NCBI RefSeq assembly: GCF_023100685.1
Contig: NZ_CP090064.1
Location: 496,001-560,000 of the forward strand
Source: Proteus vulgaris
GTDB taxonomy: Bacteria; Pseudomonadota; Gammaproteobacteria; Enterobacterales; Enterobacteriaceae
Direction: 5' to 3'
Length of the DNA stretch: 64,000 nt
Position numbers and translations under genes: made by a program. The notes beneath the pieces are model-generated. The model saw only the letters and a list, made by a program, of their open reading frames with translations. It did no database searches and had not been told where the DNA came from. How positions within the stretch are numbered: position 1 is the first letter of the stretch; each line of letters starts with the position of its first letter. Positions 25,574 through 34,735 of this stretch are shown here, in pieces.

Positions 25574-26326
25574 TTATTTTTTATCTGCAGCGATGCGATT
25601 ACGGATATTATCAGCACGCTCTTTTGATGGTGGGTGAGAATCAAACATACTTGAATCACCACCACCTAATTTAGCGAGCTTCTCAAAACCTGTAACCAGC
25701 CCTGCAGTATTAACGCCACGTTTTGTTAGCAGATCATAAGAGAAATTATCGGCTTCAGTTTCTTGATGTTGTGAGAATTGAGCATTAATTAATTTCTGAC
25801 CCATTTCAGCTAATTGTGAGCTGCTTAATTGTGCGACAACGCCACCCGCTGATGCTGCTGCAGTACGTGCTGCAACTGTTGCGTGAGCAACTTGAATTGC
25901 TTTACGGGTATGGCCTAAAGCAACATGACCCATTTCGTGACCTAAAACGCCTTCAACTTCGTTATCAGTCATCATGTCCATTAAACCACTATAAACACGA
26001 ACACAACCGTTAGCCATAGCCCATGCGTTCACATCTTTAGTCATGTAAACTTTGTAATTTACCGGAGTGCCATTAACTTCACTACCTAACGCTTTAGCGA
26101 TATTATTCAAGCGTTTGGTGTAAGTGCTATTGGCTGGAGCGACTTTATTTTGGGCATCCATCTCTTTACATGCATCATTGGTGAGTGCTTTGATATCATC
26201 ATCGCTTAATGTTGCAGCTTGGAAAAGTTGGGTTCCTGATTTAGTCAGCATATCGGTATTGAGGTTTTGACAACCAGAGAGTAGTGCTGCTGATACCATC
26301 ACTGTAGCAAGTAATTTAATTTTCAT
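25574..26326 (-). CDS. loiP: M48 metalloprotease lipoprotein LoiP (YggG)
   Basis: Zinc endopeptidase anchored to the outer membrane. 250 aa (E. coli LoiP 252). Lipoprotein signal with lipobox LLSGC (lipidated Cys19), zinc-binding HEMGH at 130-134 with the third ligand in the ETEADNFSYD stretch near 191, and C-terminal SHPPSKERADNIR, typical of M48 proteins. In E. coli it cleaves under low osmolarity and works with BepA and YcaL in envelope quality control. Single gene. Confidence 0.93.
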   Translation of the reverse strand: MKIKLLATVMVSAALLSGCQNLNTDMLTKSGTQLFQAATLSDDDIKALTNDACKEMDAQNKVAPANSTYTKRLNNIAKALGSEVNGTPVNYKVYMTKDVNAWAMANGCVRVYSGLMDMMTDNEVEGVLGHEMGHVALGHTRKAIQVAHATVAARTAAASAGGVVAQLSSSQLAEMGQKLINAQFSQHQETEADNFSYDLLTKRGVNTAGLVTGFEKLAKLGGGDSSMFDSHPPSKERADNIRNRIAADKK

Positions 26327-26820
26327 TTTTTAATTAAGTCCTTTTCTGCTTGGCAGTTTATATAAGTGCAGATCAAATTCGAGCAGAAGAATAACAGTGC
26401 TTATCTATTGGTGCAATATAGGCATTTTATGAAAAAAATATTATCTAAATATATGTTTTTTCTTTTCTCAGTAAAAATGTATTATTATTTCTTTCCTTAA
26501 CATGATGAAAAAACGGATTAATAAATTTAACTTGTTTAAAATTAAGATAATTAATTGGTAGGCTAAGTTTAAAAAGATAAGCTTTGTTGGTTAAATATTA
26601 TATAAAACATTTAATTGTACTTACTTTAAGTGTAAGTGATGTTGTTTTTTATTTATTTGGAATATTATCAAAATAACACTGCATTTAGTGCGGGTTTTTA
26701 TTTGTTTAATTCTGACAAAGTTTATATTTTTGATATTTATTGCTTTATTTTTAATAAATAGCGATGCTCTACACATCGCTATTCAGATTAAACTGAAAAT
26801 GAAAAAATGATATCAATATT
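26327..26820. other. Gap with loiP promoter region and ugp terminator
   Basis: 494 bp of very AT-rich DNA without a convincing gene. AATAGCGATG at 26757-26766 pairs with CATCGCTATT at 26774-26783, followed on the minus strand by a T/A-rich tract: the likely end of ugpBAEC. The loiP promoter should lie near 26330-26450 but is not obvious. Confidence 0.6.
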
Positions 26821-27921
26821 TTATGAAACCATTAATTCACTGATGATCATAAAAGGGCGATTAATACGTTTTCCTGTTTGCTCATCAAAGAAATGTAGGT
26901 TTTCAGGATGAATAGTAAGACCTATTTTGTGGCCAATATTAACACCATGATCGTTCGGTGCGCGAATAACAACGGGTTGTTTTTGTTTATAACAGGTTGT
27001 GGCGTAAATTAAAACATCAGCACCTAATGCTTCAATAAATTCAACATCAACATGGAACATAGGATGCTGGCGGCTAATAAGTAAATGTTCAGGGCGTAAA
27101 CCTAATTTAATTGCTTGATAAGGAAGGTGCTGAGATGAAACAGCAATGTGCCCATCAGCGATTTCAATTACACCATGATTAATGGAAGTGTCTAAAATAT
27201 TCATTGCAGGAGAACCCATAAAAGTAGCAACAAATACGGAAGCAGGGCTTTCATAAATATCTAACGGTGTACCCACTTGTTCTATATTTCCTTGATTTAG
27301 CACCACCAACTTATCGGCTAATGTCATGGCTTCAACTTGATCGTGTGTAACGTAGATCGAAGTCGTGGAGAGTTTTCGTTGTAGCTTTTTTATCTCAAGG
27401 CGCATTTGTACACGTAATTTTGCATCAAGGTTAGAGAGTGGCTCATCAAATAAAAAGACTTTAGGTTTACGGACAATGGCTCTGCCCATTGCTACACGTT
27501 GTCGTTGCCCACCTGATAGCTCTTTAGGTTTTCTATCAAGTAAATGGCTGATTTCCAGCATTTGAGCTGCATTTGTGACAAGTTCCTCAATCTTTGCTTT
27601 TGGTGTTTTTCGATTACGCAAGCCATATGCCATGTTGTTATAAACCGACATGTGGGGATAAAGAGCATAGTTTTGAAAAACCATGGCGATATCACGCTCA
27701 CTGGGTTCGTGTTCATTAACACGCAAATTATCAATAAGTAAATCACCTTGTGTAATGGTTTCTAATCCCGCAATCATTCGCAGTAATGTCGATTTACCAC
27801 AACCACTAGGGCCGACTAATACCACCATTTCGCCTTGCTCAATAGAAAGATTTAATTTTGAAATAGCTTGATGACCATTTGGATAACGCTTTTCTAAATC
27901 AGTAAGAGTGACGGTTGTCAT
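26821..27921 (-). CDS. ugpC: Glycerol-3-phosphate ABC transporter ATPase UgpC
   Basis: ATP-binding subunit of the Pho-regulated importer for G3P and glycerophosphodiesters. ATG 27921 (MTTVTLTDLEKRYP) is set by GGAG in the end of ugpE; the longer in-frame start overlaps ugpE and lacks support. 366 aa (E. coli 356). Walker A GPSGCGKST, signature LSGGQRQR, Walker B VFLFDEPLSNLD, H-loop YVTHD, and a C-terminal MalK-type regulatory domain. It starts 1 base after the ugpE stop. Confidence 0.96.
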   Translation of the reverse strand: MTTVTLTDLEKRYPNGHQAISKLNLSIEQGEMVVLVGPSGCGKSTLLRMIAGLETITQGDLLIDNLRVNEHEPSERDIAMVFQNYALYPHMSVYNNMAYGLRNRKTPKAKIEELVTNAAQMLEISHLLDRKPKELSGGQRQRVAMGRAIVRKPKVFLFDEPLSNLDAKLRVQMRLEIKKLQRKLSTTSIYVTHDQVEAMTLADKLVVLNQGNIEQVGTPLDIYESPASVFVATFMGSPAMNILDTSINHGVIEIADGHIAVSSQHLPYQAIKLGLRPEHLLISRQHPMFHVDVEFIEALGADVLIYATTCYKQKQPVVIRAPNDHGVNIGHKIGLTIHPENLHFFDEQTGKRINRPFMIISELMVS

Positions 27922-27922
27922 G

Positions 27923-28771
27923 TTATTTCTCCGTATCAATAAAGCCTTTTACAAAGGCTCTTTGCATCAGAATGACGATAAAGACAGGAGGCAACATCGC
28001 AATTAATGTGGTTGCCATAATTTTATTCCATTCAATAACACCATCGGAAACCGCAACCATCTGTTTAATACCCATCACAATAGTGTAATAGTGGGTATCT
28101 GTTGTGATAAGCATTGGCCAAAGATATTGGTTCCAGCCATAAATAAATGTGATAACAAACAAGGCGGCTATATTAGTACGTGAAAGAGGAAGTAAGATGG
28201 TGAAAAAGAATCTTATCGGACCCGCGCCATCAATTTTGGCTGCTTCAATAAGCTCTGGGGTGATAGTAAGAAAAAATTGCCGAAATAAAAAAGTAGCAGT
28301 AGCGCTGGCAATTAATGGAACGGTTAGTCCTGCATAAGAGTTCAGCATATTAAGGTTAGTAACAACCTCAAATGTTGGCATAATACGAACTTCAACAGGC
28401 AGCATTAATGTAAAAAAGATAGTCCAAAAGGCAAGCATACGGCCCGGAAAGCGAAAAAATACAACAGCATAGGCTGATAAAATTGAAATTATTAATTTTC
28501 CGATAGTGATCACTAATGCCATGATTAATGAATTCAACAACATACTGTTAATTGAAATCGCACTATTTTGCGTTGTACCCGCTTGTGACAATAGGGTTTT
28601 AAAAATACTGAAACCTTCAGTGCCGAACCAAAGAGGCGATCCTGTGGCGAATTCGGTATTTTGATGTGTTGTAGCGACAAGCGCTATCCATACAGGAAAT
28701 GCGACAGAAAGAATGCCAACAATGAGGATTAAGTGGCAAAAAGCGTGAAATAAAGGTCTGCGTTCAACCAT
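27923..28771 (-). CDS. ugpE: Glycerol-3-phosphate ABC transporter permease UgpE
   Basis: Inner-membrane permease subunit, 282 aa (E. coli 281), six membrane segments. The EAA loop that contacts UgpC reads EAAKIDGAGPIRFFFTILLPLS. Its ATG overlaps the ugpA stop by one base (TGATG), a coupled junction within ugpBAEC. Confidence 0.96.
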   Translation of the reverse strand: MVERRPLFHAFCHLILIVGILSVAFPVWIALVATTHQNTEFATGSPLWFGTEGFSIFKTLLSQAGTTQNSAISINSMLLNSLIMALVITIGKLIISILSAYAVVFFRFPGRMLAFWTIFFTLMLPVEVRIMPTFEVVTNLNMLNSYAGLTVPLIASATATFLFRQFFLTITPELIEAAKIDGAGPIRFFFTILLPLSRTNIAALFVITFIYGWNQYLWPMLITTDTHYYTIVMGIKQMVAVSDGVIEWNKIMATTLIAMLPPVFIVILMQRAFVKGFIDTEK

Positions 28772-29655
28772 CAGTAAGCCACCTTTTTTTCAACATAACG
28801 AAACTGGATCACGGTTAATATCGCGACAATAAACATTAAGATAACGGATTGTGCGGCTGAAGAGCCTAAATCTAATCCTACAAAACCATCGTTATAGACT
28901 TTATACACTAATGTTGATGTGCTACTTCCGGGGCCACCCTGTGTCATGGCATGAATAATGGCGAAAGTATCAAAAAAGGCGTAGGCAAAATTCACTACCA
29001 GTAAGAAAAAAGTGGTCGGTGAAATAAGCGGAAAGCTTATTGTGATAAAGCGTTTAATAGGCCCACTGCCATCAATAGCGGCTGCTTCTAATAGTGATTT
29101 AGGCACAGATTGCAAGGCAGCGAGAAAAAATAAAAAGTTATAACTCACTTGTTTCCATGTCGCAGTTAAAATCACCATCCACATAGCATGATGTGTATTC
29201 AGTACGGGATCCCAATTAATGCCTATTTGTTTTAATAATTGGCTTAATACGCCAATCGTAGGATCAAGCATAAATAACCAAAGAAAACCCGCGATAACTG
29301 GCGCAATGGCATAGGGTGAAATTAAGATCGTACGATAAAACAGTTTGCCTCGTAAAATTTGCTCAGCAATGCCAGCTAAAACAAGCGCAGATAACATAGA
29401 GAGAAAGACAACGCTGATACTAAAAATCAATGTGGTGATTAAACTGTCAAAATAGTAACTATTGCTAAATAAACGCTGAAAGTTTTCGAGACCAACAAAC
29501 TCGCTACTCAGGCCAAACGCATCTTCTAATTGAAATGACTGAAAGAAAGCTTGCCCAGCAGGCCAAATAAAAAAGATAAGTGTGATAGCCAGTTGAGGAA
29601 AAATCAGCGCTAGAGGTAACCATTTTTGTTTAAAATAAATGGATTGAGAAGCCAT
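28771..29655 (-). CDS. ugpA: Glycerol-3-phosphate ABC transporter permease UgpA
   Basis: Inner-membrane permease subunit, 294 aa (E. coli 295), six membrane segments. The EAA loop is EAAAIDGSGPIKRFITISFPLI. It begins 62 bases after ugpB on the same strand and overlaps ugpE by one base. Confidence 0.96.
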   Translation of the reverse strand: MASQSIYFKQKWLPLALIFPQLAITLIFFIWPAGQAFFQSFQLEDAFGLSSEFVGLENFQRLFSNSYYFDSLITTLIFSISVVFLSMLSALVLAGIAEQILRGKLFYRTILISPYAIAPVIAGFLWLFMLDPTIGVLSQLLKQIGINWDPVLNTHHAMWMVILTATWKQVSYNFLFFLAALQSVPKSLLEAAAIDGSGPIKRFITISFPLISPTTFFLLVVNFAYAFFDTFAIIHAMTQGGPGSSTSTLVYKVYNDGFVGLDLGSSAAQSVILMFIVAILTVIQFRYVEKKVAY

Positions 29656-29717
29656 ACAGTATCCAGTAAATCGATAAAAACAGAAGGCGAGCTGTTAAGC
29701 TCGCCTGATAAATATGA

Positions 29718-31022
29718 TTATTGAGTACGTTCAAAACGGCGTAATTGCTCATTTCCACGTGTGACAGCATTATCCAATGCAGCTTGAGCACTCTGTTTTC
29801 CTGACCATACTTTTTCTAATTCTTCATCAACAATTTCGCGTGTTTGTAAGAAATTACCAAAGCGTAATCCTTTAGAGTTTGCAGTCGGTTCTGAGGTTGT
29901 CATTTGTAATATTGCGGTGTCAGCCCCTGGATTTTGCTGATAAAAGCCTTGTTGTTGTGTCAATGCGTAAGCGGCTTTAGTAACAGGAAGATAACCTGTA
30001 GCTTGGTGCCAGTCAGCTTGTACTTCAGGGCTTGAAAGATAGGTGAAGAATTTGGCGACGCCGTTATATTCTGCATCTGGGCGCCCTGACATAACCCATA
30101 ACGAAGCTCCACCAATAATGGTATTTGCGGGTTTTTGTACAAGCGTATCGTCATAAGGCAATTGGCTAACACCAATATCAATGCCTTTCATATTCTCTTT
30201 AATACCAGCAAAACCGGCGGATGATTCCATCACCATGGCGCATTCTTGGGTATAAAATAGAGGCATTGAATCAGATTGGCGTCCGCCATATTTGAAAATA
30301 CCTGATTTAGACCAATCTGCCATTTGTTGAATATGAGCAACGAAAGGGGATTTATTAAATAGAAACGTCGTATCTAAGCCATCAAAACCATTATTTTTTG
30401 TCGCAATAGGCAAATTATTACGTGCCCCAAAGTTTTCGATTTGTGTCCATGATTGCCATGTGGTGGTAAATCCGCATTTAACACCAGAATCGAGCAGTTT
30501 TTGAGATACTGCTTCCATCTCTTTCCATGTCTTTGGTGGCTGCTCTATACCTGCTTTTTTAAAGAGTGTTTTGTTGTAGTAGAGTACAGGTGTTGAACTA
30601 TTAAAGGGTAATGACATCATTTTGCCGTCGCTAGTGGTGTAATAACCAGTGACAGTTGATAAATAACTATTAGGATCAAAAGGCTCGTTGGTTTTTTCCA
30701 TTAATTGATAAACAGGATAAATGGCTTTTTTAGCACCCATCATGCTGGCTGTACCGACTTCAAAAACTTGCACAATAGCAGGTTGGTTTTTAGCACGAAA
30801 CGAAGCTACTGCACTGGTCATAGTTTCAGCATAAGTGCCTTTATAAACAGGCTTTATCTCATATTCAGATTGGCTTGCATTAAAATCAGAAGCGATTTGA
30901 TTAACTTTCTGACCAAGCGCTCCTCCCATAGCATGCCACCATTCAATTTGTGTTTTTGCGTGTGTAGGTGAAGCAAAGAGTGTCATCGCAACAGCAAGGC
31001 CCGTTATTGATTTTATCGACAT
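29718..31022 (-). CDS. ugpB: Periplasmic glycerol-3-phosphate-binding protein UgpB
   Basis: Periplasmic solute-binding protein that feeds G3P and glycerophosphocholine to UgpAE. 434 aa (E. coli 438). Signal peptide at residues 1-22 (cut after THA), then KTQIEWWHAMGGALG, typical of UgpB. First gene of the operon, behind a Pho box at 31087-31108. Confidence 0.96.
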   Translation of the reverse strand: MSIKSITGLAVAMTLFASPTHAKTQIEWWHAMGGALGQKVNQIASDFNASQSEYEIKPVYKGTYAETMTSAVASFRAKNQPAIVQVFEVGTASMMGAKKAIYPVYQLMEKTNEPFDPNSYLSTVTGYYTTSDGKMMSLPFNSSTPVLYYNKTLFKKAGIEQPPKTWKEMEAVSQKLLDSGVKCGFTTTWQSWTQIENFGARNNLPIATKNNGFDGLDTTFLFNKSPFVAHIQQMADWSKSGIFKYGGRQSDSMPLFYTQECAMVMESSAGFAGIKENMKGIDIGVSQLPYDDTLVQKPANTIIGGASLWVMSGRPDAEYNGVAKFFTYLSSPEVQADWHQATGYLPVTKAAYALTQQQGFYQQNPGADTAILQMTTSEPTANSKGLRFGNFLQTREIVDEELEKVWSGKQSAQAALDNAVTRGNEQLRRFERTQ

Positions 31023-31086
31023 GCAGTATTTCCTTTTAAATCGAGAGTTAAAGGTGCAATCTAATCTGCGAATTACCCTAAATGTT

Positions 31087-31108
31087 ATTTATGACAAATG
31101 GGTGACAA
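31087..31108 (-). promoter_or_regulatory. Pho box of ugpBAEC
   Basis: On the minus strand TTGTCACCCAT is followed directly by TTGTCATAAAT: two 11-bp PhoB half-sites in tandem with the TGTCA cores exactly 11 bp apart. It lies 65 bp upstream of ugpB. Confidence 0.75.
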
Positions 31109-31135
31109 TTAAGTGAAGAGTTATTGATGGCATGA

Positions 31136-31157
31136 CTGTCAAATTGCTGTCATAAAT
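31136..31157 (+). promoter_or_regulatory. Pho box of ugpQ
   Basis: CTGTCAAATTG followed by CTGTCATAAAT: two tandem PhoB half-sites with TGTCA cores 11 bp apart, on the plus strand and 40 bp before ugpQ. A further TTGTCA lies 13 bp on, a possible weaker site. Confidence 0.75.
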
Positions 31158-31196
31158 GATTGTCATGATGTCGGCACAAATGAAAAGGAGAGATAA

Positions 31197-31931
31197 ATGA
31201 AGATAGCTGCTCACCGAGGTTTTTCTGGAAAAGCCCCTGAAAATACACTGGCTGCATTTAAAATGGCGATTGATTTCGGGTGCGAATGGATTGAAACGGA
31301 CGTGCAATTAACCGCGGATCATGTTCCTGTGCTTATTCATGATAAAACAGTTAATCGTTGCACGAATGGGCAAGGTGCGGTGCGTTTTCATACCTTAGAT
31401 GATTTACATCGCCTTGATGCAGGAAGTTGGTTTAGTTCACTTTATCAAGGTGAGAAAATTCCTTCTTTAAGACAAGGACTACAGTTAATTAAGCGTTCCG
31501 GAACAAAGCTTAATATTGAGCTGAAAACTTGGCCCGACGATGATGTTGAGCGTTTATGTTTAGCGGTTTCTGACATGATAAAAAGTGCAGATATTCCGAA
31601 TGAGCAAATTCTATTTTCTTCTTTTGATACGCATGCACTTATCGTTATGAAACGATACCTACCTTTTATTCGTAGAGGCCAGTTATGGGATGAGATCCCC
31701 GATAATGCGCTAGAAACATTAAAAGCGATTGATGGTTTTAGTGTGCATTGTAATTACAAATACCTTACGCAAGCACAGGCGCAATTGTTAAAACAAGCCG
31801 GCTATGAAATTTATTGTTATACCCCGAATGATCCTGAAGAAGTGAAAGACTTTGAGCAATGGGGGGTTGATATGCTAATTACCGATATGCCTGATGTTTA
31901 TCAACAAGATATTTATGATGTAGCAAAATGA
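31197..31931 (+). CDS. ugpQ: Cytoplasmic glycerophosphodiester phosphodiesterase UgpQ
   Basis: Hydrolyses glycerophosphodiesters brought in by UgpBAEC to G3P. 244 aa (E. coli 247), no signal peptide. HRGFSGKAPENTLAAF gives the GDPD catalytic motif, WIETDVQLTADHVPVLIHD the metal-binding block, and LNIELKTW the second acidic site. AAGGAG lies 6 bases before ATG. In E. coli ugpQ is the last gene of ugpBAECQ; here it is divergent, with its own Pho box. Confidence 0.95.
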   Translation: MKIAAHRGFSGKAPENTLAAFKMAIDFGCEWIETDVQLTADHVPVLIHDKTVNRCTNGQGAVRFHTLDDLHRLDAGSWFSSLYQGEKIPSLRQGLQLIKRSGTKLNIELKTWPDDDVERLCLAVSDMIKSADIPNEQILFSSFDTHALIVMKRYLPFIRRGQLWDEIPDNALETLKAIDGFSVHCNYKYLTQAQAQLLKQAGYEIYCYTPNDPEEVKDFEQWGVDMLITDMPDVYQQDIYDVAK

Positions 31932-32254
31932 AAAAGTACTAACTATCCCGCTTATTTGTACTGAATAAGGCGTTATTGATCTGTTTGATGACGCCTTTCA
32001 TCTCCTCTCTTCCTCATTCTATTTACTGAAATTAAATAAGAGAAATATTGAGTAATAGGTGTTTTATTTACATTCTCTGTTATTATCCTGCGCAATTAAT
32101 GAATAGATATTGTTCAATACGATAATGTTTATCTCATTAAAAAATAAAAATGGGGGAAGTGGTTAGCGATATGGTGACCTTATTAACCCAACCTCTGAGA
32201 GTAGAGGTGAATTATTTCTACTTTAATTGCCAATAATATCATTGAGAGTGAAAC
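31932..32254. other. ugpQ terminator and carbamate kinase leader
   Basis: 323 bp without a gene. AAGGCGTTAT (31967-31976) pairs with ATGACGCCTT (31988-31997, one G-T pair) as a likely ugpQ terminator. The right part holds a hairpin ACCTCT-N6-AGAGGT at 32191-32208 within what may be the 5' leader of the carbamate kinase gene. No clear operator was recognised. Confidence 0.45.
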
Positions 32255-33202
32255 ATGAAAGAACTCGTTGTTGTTGCCATTGGAGGCAATAGTATTATTA
32301 AAGACAATGCTAGCCAGTCTATCGCTCATCAAGAACAAGCAGTACAAGAGGTTGCAGCCCATATTAGTGATATGGTGGCTGAAGGGTATAATATTGTTCT
32401 TACTCATGGTAATGGTCCACAAGTCGGACTTGATTTACGCCGTGCGGAAGTTGCACATGTACAAGAAGGTTTACCATTAACACCATTAGCCAATTGTGTT
32501 GCTGATACACAAGGGGGTATTGGTTATTTAATACAACAAGCGTTAACTAATAAGCTTCGTGTTCAACAAAATAAACAAGCGATCACCCTTATCACACAAG
32601 TTGAAGTAGATAAAAACGATCCTAATTTTGTTTCTCCGACAAAACCTATTGGTGCATTTTTCTCTGAACAAGAGATGATGCAATTACAACAAGAAAACCC
32701 TCAATGGCATTTTGTTGAAGATTCTGGTCGTGGTTATCGTCGTGTTGTTGCTTCTCCTATTCCACAGCATGTAATTGAATCTAATGCAATTAAATCATTA
32801 TCAGAATGTGGCTATGTTGTGATTGCTGTAGGGGGCGGTGGTATTCCGGTCATTAAAAATGAGCAAGGAAATTACCAAAGTGTTGATGCCGTGATTGATA
32901 AAGATCTGTCATCAACATTGCTCGCAAAAGAATTACATGCAGATATTCTTATCATCACAACAGGTGTTGAAAAAGTCTGTATTCATTTCGGTAAACCAGA
33001 ACAAAAAGCATTAGGTGAAACGTCGGTTGAAGAAATGACTCAATATATGCATGAAGGGCATTTCCCTCCGGGCAGTATGCTTCCTAAAATTGAAGCGAGT
33101 TTGTCATTTTTAGCTGCTGGTGGAAAAAGAGTGATTATCACAACGCCAGAAAAATTGGCTTCTGCTTTAAAAGGTGAAACAGGAACACATATTGTTGCTT
33201 AA
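32255..33202 (+). CDS. Carbamate kinase
   Basis: Transfers phosphate between carbamoyl phosphate and ADP, giving ATP, ammonia and CO2; cytoplasmic, amino-acid-kinase fold. 315 aa, usual for ArcC-type enzymes. The N-terminal AIGGNSII, the THGNGPQVG loop, VEDSGRGYRRVVASP and the C-terminal GSMLPKIEASLSFL are all family hallmarks. It stands alone: no arginine deiminase, ornithine or other carbamoyltransferase gene is nearby, so the source of carbamoyl phosphate is not shown by context. A strong terminator follows. Confidence 0.93.
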   Translation: MKELVVVAIGGNSIIKDNASQSIAHQEQAVQEVAAHISDMVAEGYNIVLTHGNGPQVGLDLRRAEVAHVQEGLPLTPLANCVADTQGGIGYLIQQALTNKLRVQQNKQAITLITQVEVDKNDPNFVSPTKPIGAFFSEQEMMQLQQENPQWHFVEDSGRGYRRVVASPIPQHVIESNAIKSLSECGYVVIAVGGGGIPVIKNEQGNYQSVDAVIDKDLSSTLLAKELHADILIITTGVEKVCIHFGKPEQKALGETSVEEMTQYMHEGHFPPGSMLPKIEASLSFLAAGGKRVIITTPEKLASALKGETGTHIVA

Positions 33203-33237
33203 TCATCTCCATAAGTAATATTTGATTATCTCTTTAA

Positions 33238-33275
33238 TAAGCGCCTTATCTGTAAAAAGTAAGGCGCTTATTTTA
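33238..33275. terminator. Terminator between carbamate kinase and the CynX-type gene
   Basis: TAAGCGCCTTA at 33238-33248 pairs perfectly with 33260-33270, followed by TTTTATCTG. It can also serve the convergent minus-strand transporter gene. Confidence 0.85.
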
Positions 33276-33297
33276 TCTGTATATTTTTTATAAATGA

Positions 33298-34488
33298 TTA
33301 AATAGAGTGATTGGCGGGATAGGCTTTTGCGTAATGGCGTGGGTTTAATCGTGAAAATAATCCTATCGTAATAATCACTAAAATGGCATGAAATGCCCAT
33401 GCATAAGTAAAGCTTCCATCAGGTTGACGTAATAGCACAGCAACTAATGGGCCAAATGCGGCAATAATAAAACCGCCACCTTGCATTAATGCTGATAGTG
33501 CACCAGCTTGCGCGGGATCAGGGATATGATCGAGTGCGACGATCATCATCATGGAAAAACATCCGCCTAAGCCACAGCCTAAGAAAATACTCCAAAGATA
33601 AGGCGCACTCATGGGGAGCGTCATTATTGCGCCAAATCCGATAAATTGGCTTATTAATGTCAGCATTAGCCAAAAACGCCGATCGTGATTTTTAGCCGCT
33701 AAAAATGGAATAATTAATGCTGCTGATGCTTGAAAAAGGGAAAGGATAGCGACTAGAGAGCCACTTTGGGCGCCTGGCATTCCTAGCGATTGATAGAAAG
33801 GTGCTAGCCATGTCACCACTGAAGCATATCCTGCATTAACACAACCAAACCCTAAGATAAGTAACCCTGTTCTAGGACGCCAGATTAAGGTATTTAGTGA
33901 TATTTTATTGGCAGAGGTGGCGCTATTTTTAATAGAAAAAAGAATAGCAACAAATGCAAAACCAGCAGGAAGCGCAAACCATGCCAAAGCACTTTGCCAA
34001 TGGCCATCGGGGGCGGTGAGAATAGGGGAAAGTTGAGCACCTAGTGCGCCTCCCCCCATTAACATGGCGGAATATAACCCCATCATAATAGGTGTTCTAT
34101 TTCCAAACCATCCTTTAATAATACCAGGAAATACCGCTTGAATATAAGCGACACTTAAACCACAAAAGAGTGCTGTCAGTAATAGTTGATGACCATCAGA
34201 AACATAAGCACGAGAAAATGAGCCTATAAGTAGCATCAACATCGCCACTAACAGCCCTTTACGTACTTGGATATAAGATTGTAAAAAAGGAACGATTAAT
34301 GCACCTATTCCCATTAAAAGCATGGGTAATAGCGTGAGTAATGAGACTTGGCTATAACTCATTCCTGTTGAAGCAATAATATTGTCAATAACAGGGCCTG
34401 GGCCAGTTAAGAAGGGGCGTAAGTTTATCCCAACTAAAATAATAGTAAGGACAATCTGCCATGTTTTTTTTCGTGGTAAGGCAGTCAT
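33298..34488 (-). CDS. CynX/NimT family MFS transporter
   Basis: 396 aa, 12 predicted membrane segments. The N-terminal stretch INLRPFLTGPGPVIDNI matches the conserved start of cyanate/nitroimidazole-type MFS proteins (E. coli CynX, NimT/YeaN). The substrate cannot be told from sequence: cyn genes are absent. The ATG has GGGAA 6 bases upstream and a large palindrome lies 21 bp further up, pointing to control by a regulator that is not encoded next to it. Confidence 0.85.
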   Translation of the reverse strand: MTALPRKKTWQIVLTIILVGINLRPFLTGPGPVIDNIIASTGMSYSQVSLLTLLPMLLMGIGALIVPFLQSYIQVRKGLLVAMLMLLIGSFSRAYVSDGHQLLLTALFCGLSVAYIQAVFPGIIKGWFGNRTPIMMGLYSAMLMGGGALGAQLSPILTAPDGHWQSALAWFALPAGFAFVAILFSIKNSATSANKISLNTLIWRPRTGLLILGFGCVNAGYASVVTWLAPFYQSLGMPGAQSGSLVAILSLFQASAALIIPFLAAKNHDRRFWLMLTLISQFIGFGAIMTLPMSAPYLWSIFLGCGLGGCFSMMMIVALDHIPDPAQAGALSALMQGGGFIIAAFGPLVAVLLRQPDGSFTYAWAFHAILVIITIGLFSRLNPRHYAKAYPANHSI

Positions 34489-34508
34489 TGTAATTCCCTG
34501 ATAAACAT

Positions 34509-34537
34509 AAATATTGTCTATTGTATAGACAATATTT
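34509..34537. promoter_or_regulatory. Palindromic operator upstream of the CynX-type gene
   Basis: AAATATTGTCTA at 34509-34520 and its exact complement at 34526-34537 flank TTGTA. A smaller dyad, TTTGTATAAACAAA, follows at 34535-34548. The form suits a GntR- or TetR-type repressor; none is encoded nearby. Confidence 0.7.
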
Positions 34538-34672
34538 GTATAAACAAATGCCTATATTGGTAATTTAAATTTTATTTACAGCGTTTTAATGTGGGGTACG
34601 CGCATTGTTAGGAGTGTCAGTAAGGGATATCAAGAAGGTCATTAATGATGGATAAAAAGGCTCATCATAAAA

Positions 34673-34710
34673 TAAGGCAATAAACAGATTTAAAGATGTT
34701 TATTGCCTTA
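34673..34710 (-). terminator. Terminator of the 413-aa membrane protein gene
   Basis: TAAGGCAATAAACA at 34673-34686 pairs perfectly with 34697-34710 around a 10-base loop. Both sides have A/T-rich tails. It lies 26 bases past the stop. Confidence 0.75.
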
Positions 34711-34735
34711 ATAAAAAAACGAGAGAATAGCTATG

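Noticed and set aside
26502..26561. A roughly 19-codon frame (MMKKRINKF...) in the loiP-ugpC gap
   Set aside because: Too short, no ribosome site, composition simply follows the AT-rich DNA.
32097..32116. ArgR-box-like TGAATAGATATTG upstream of the carbamate kinase
   Set aside because: Only one half matches, the second half-site is poor, and no second box lies at the usual spacing.
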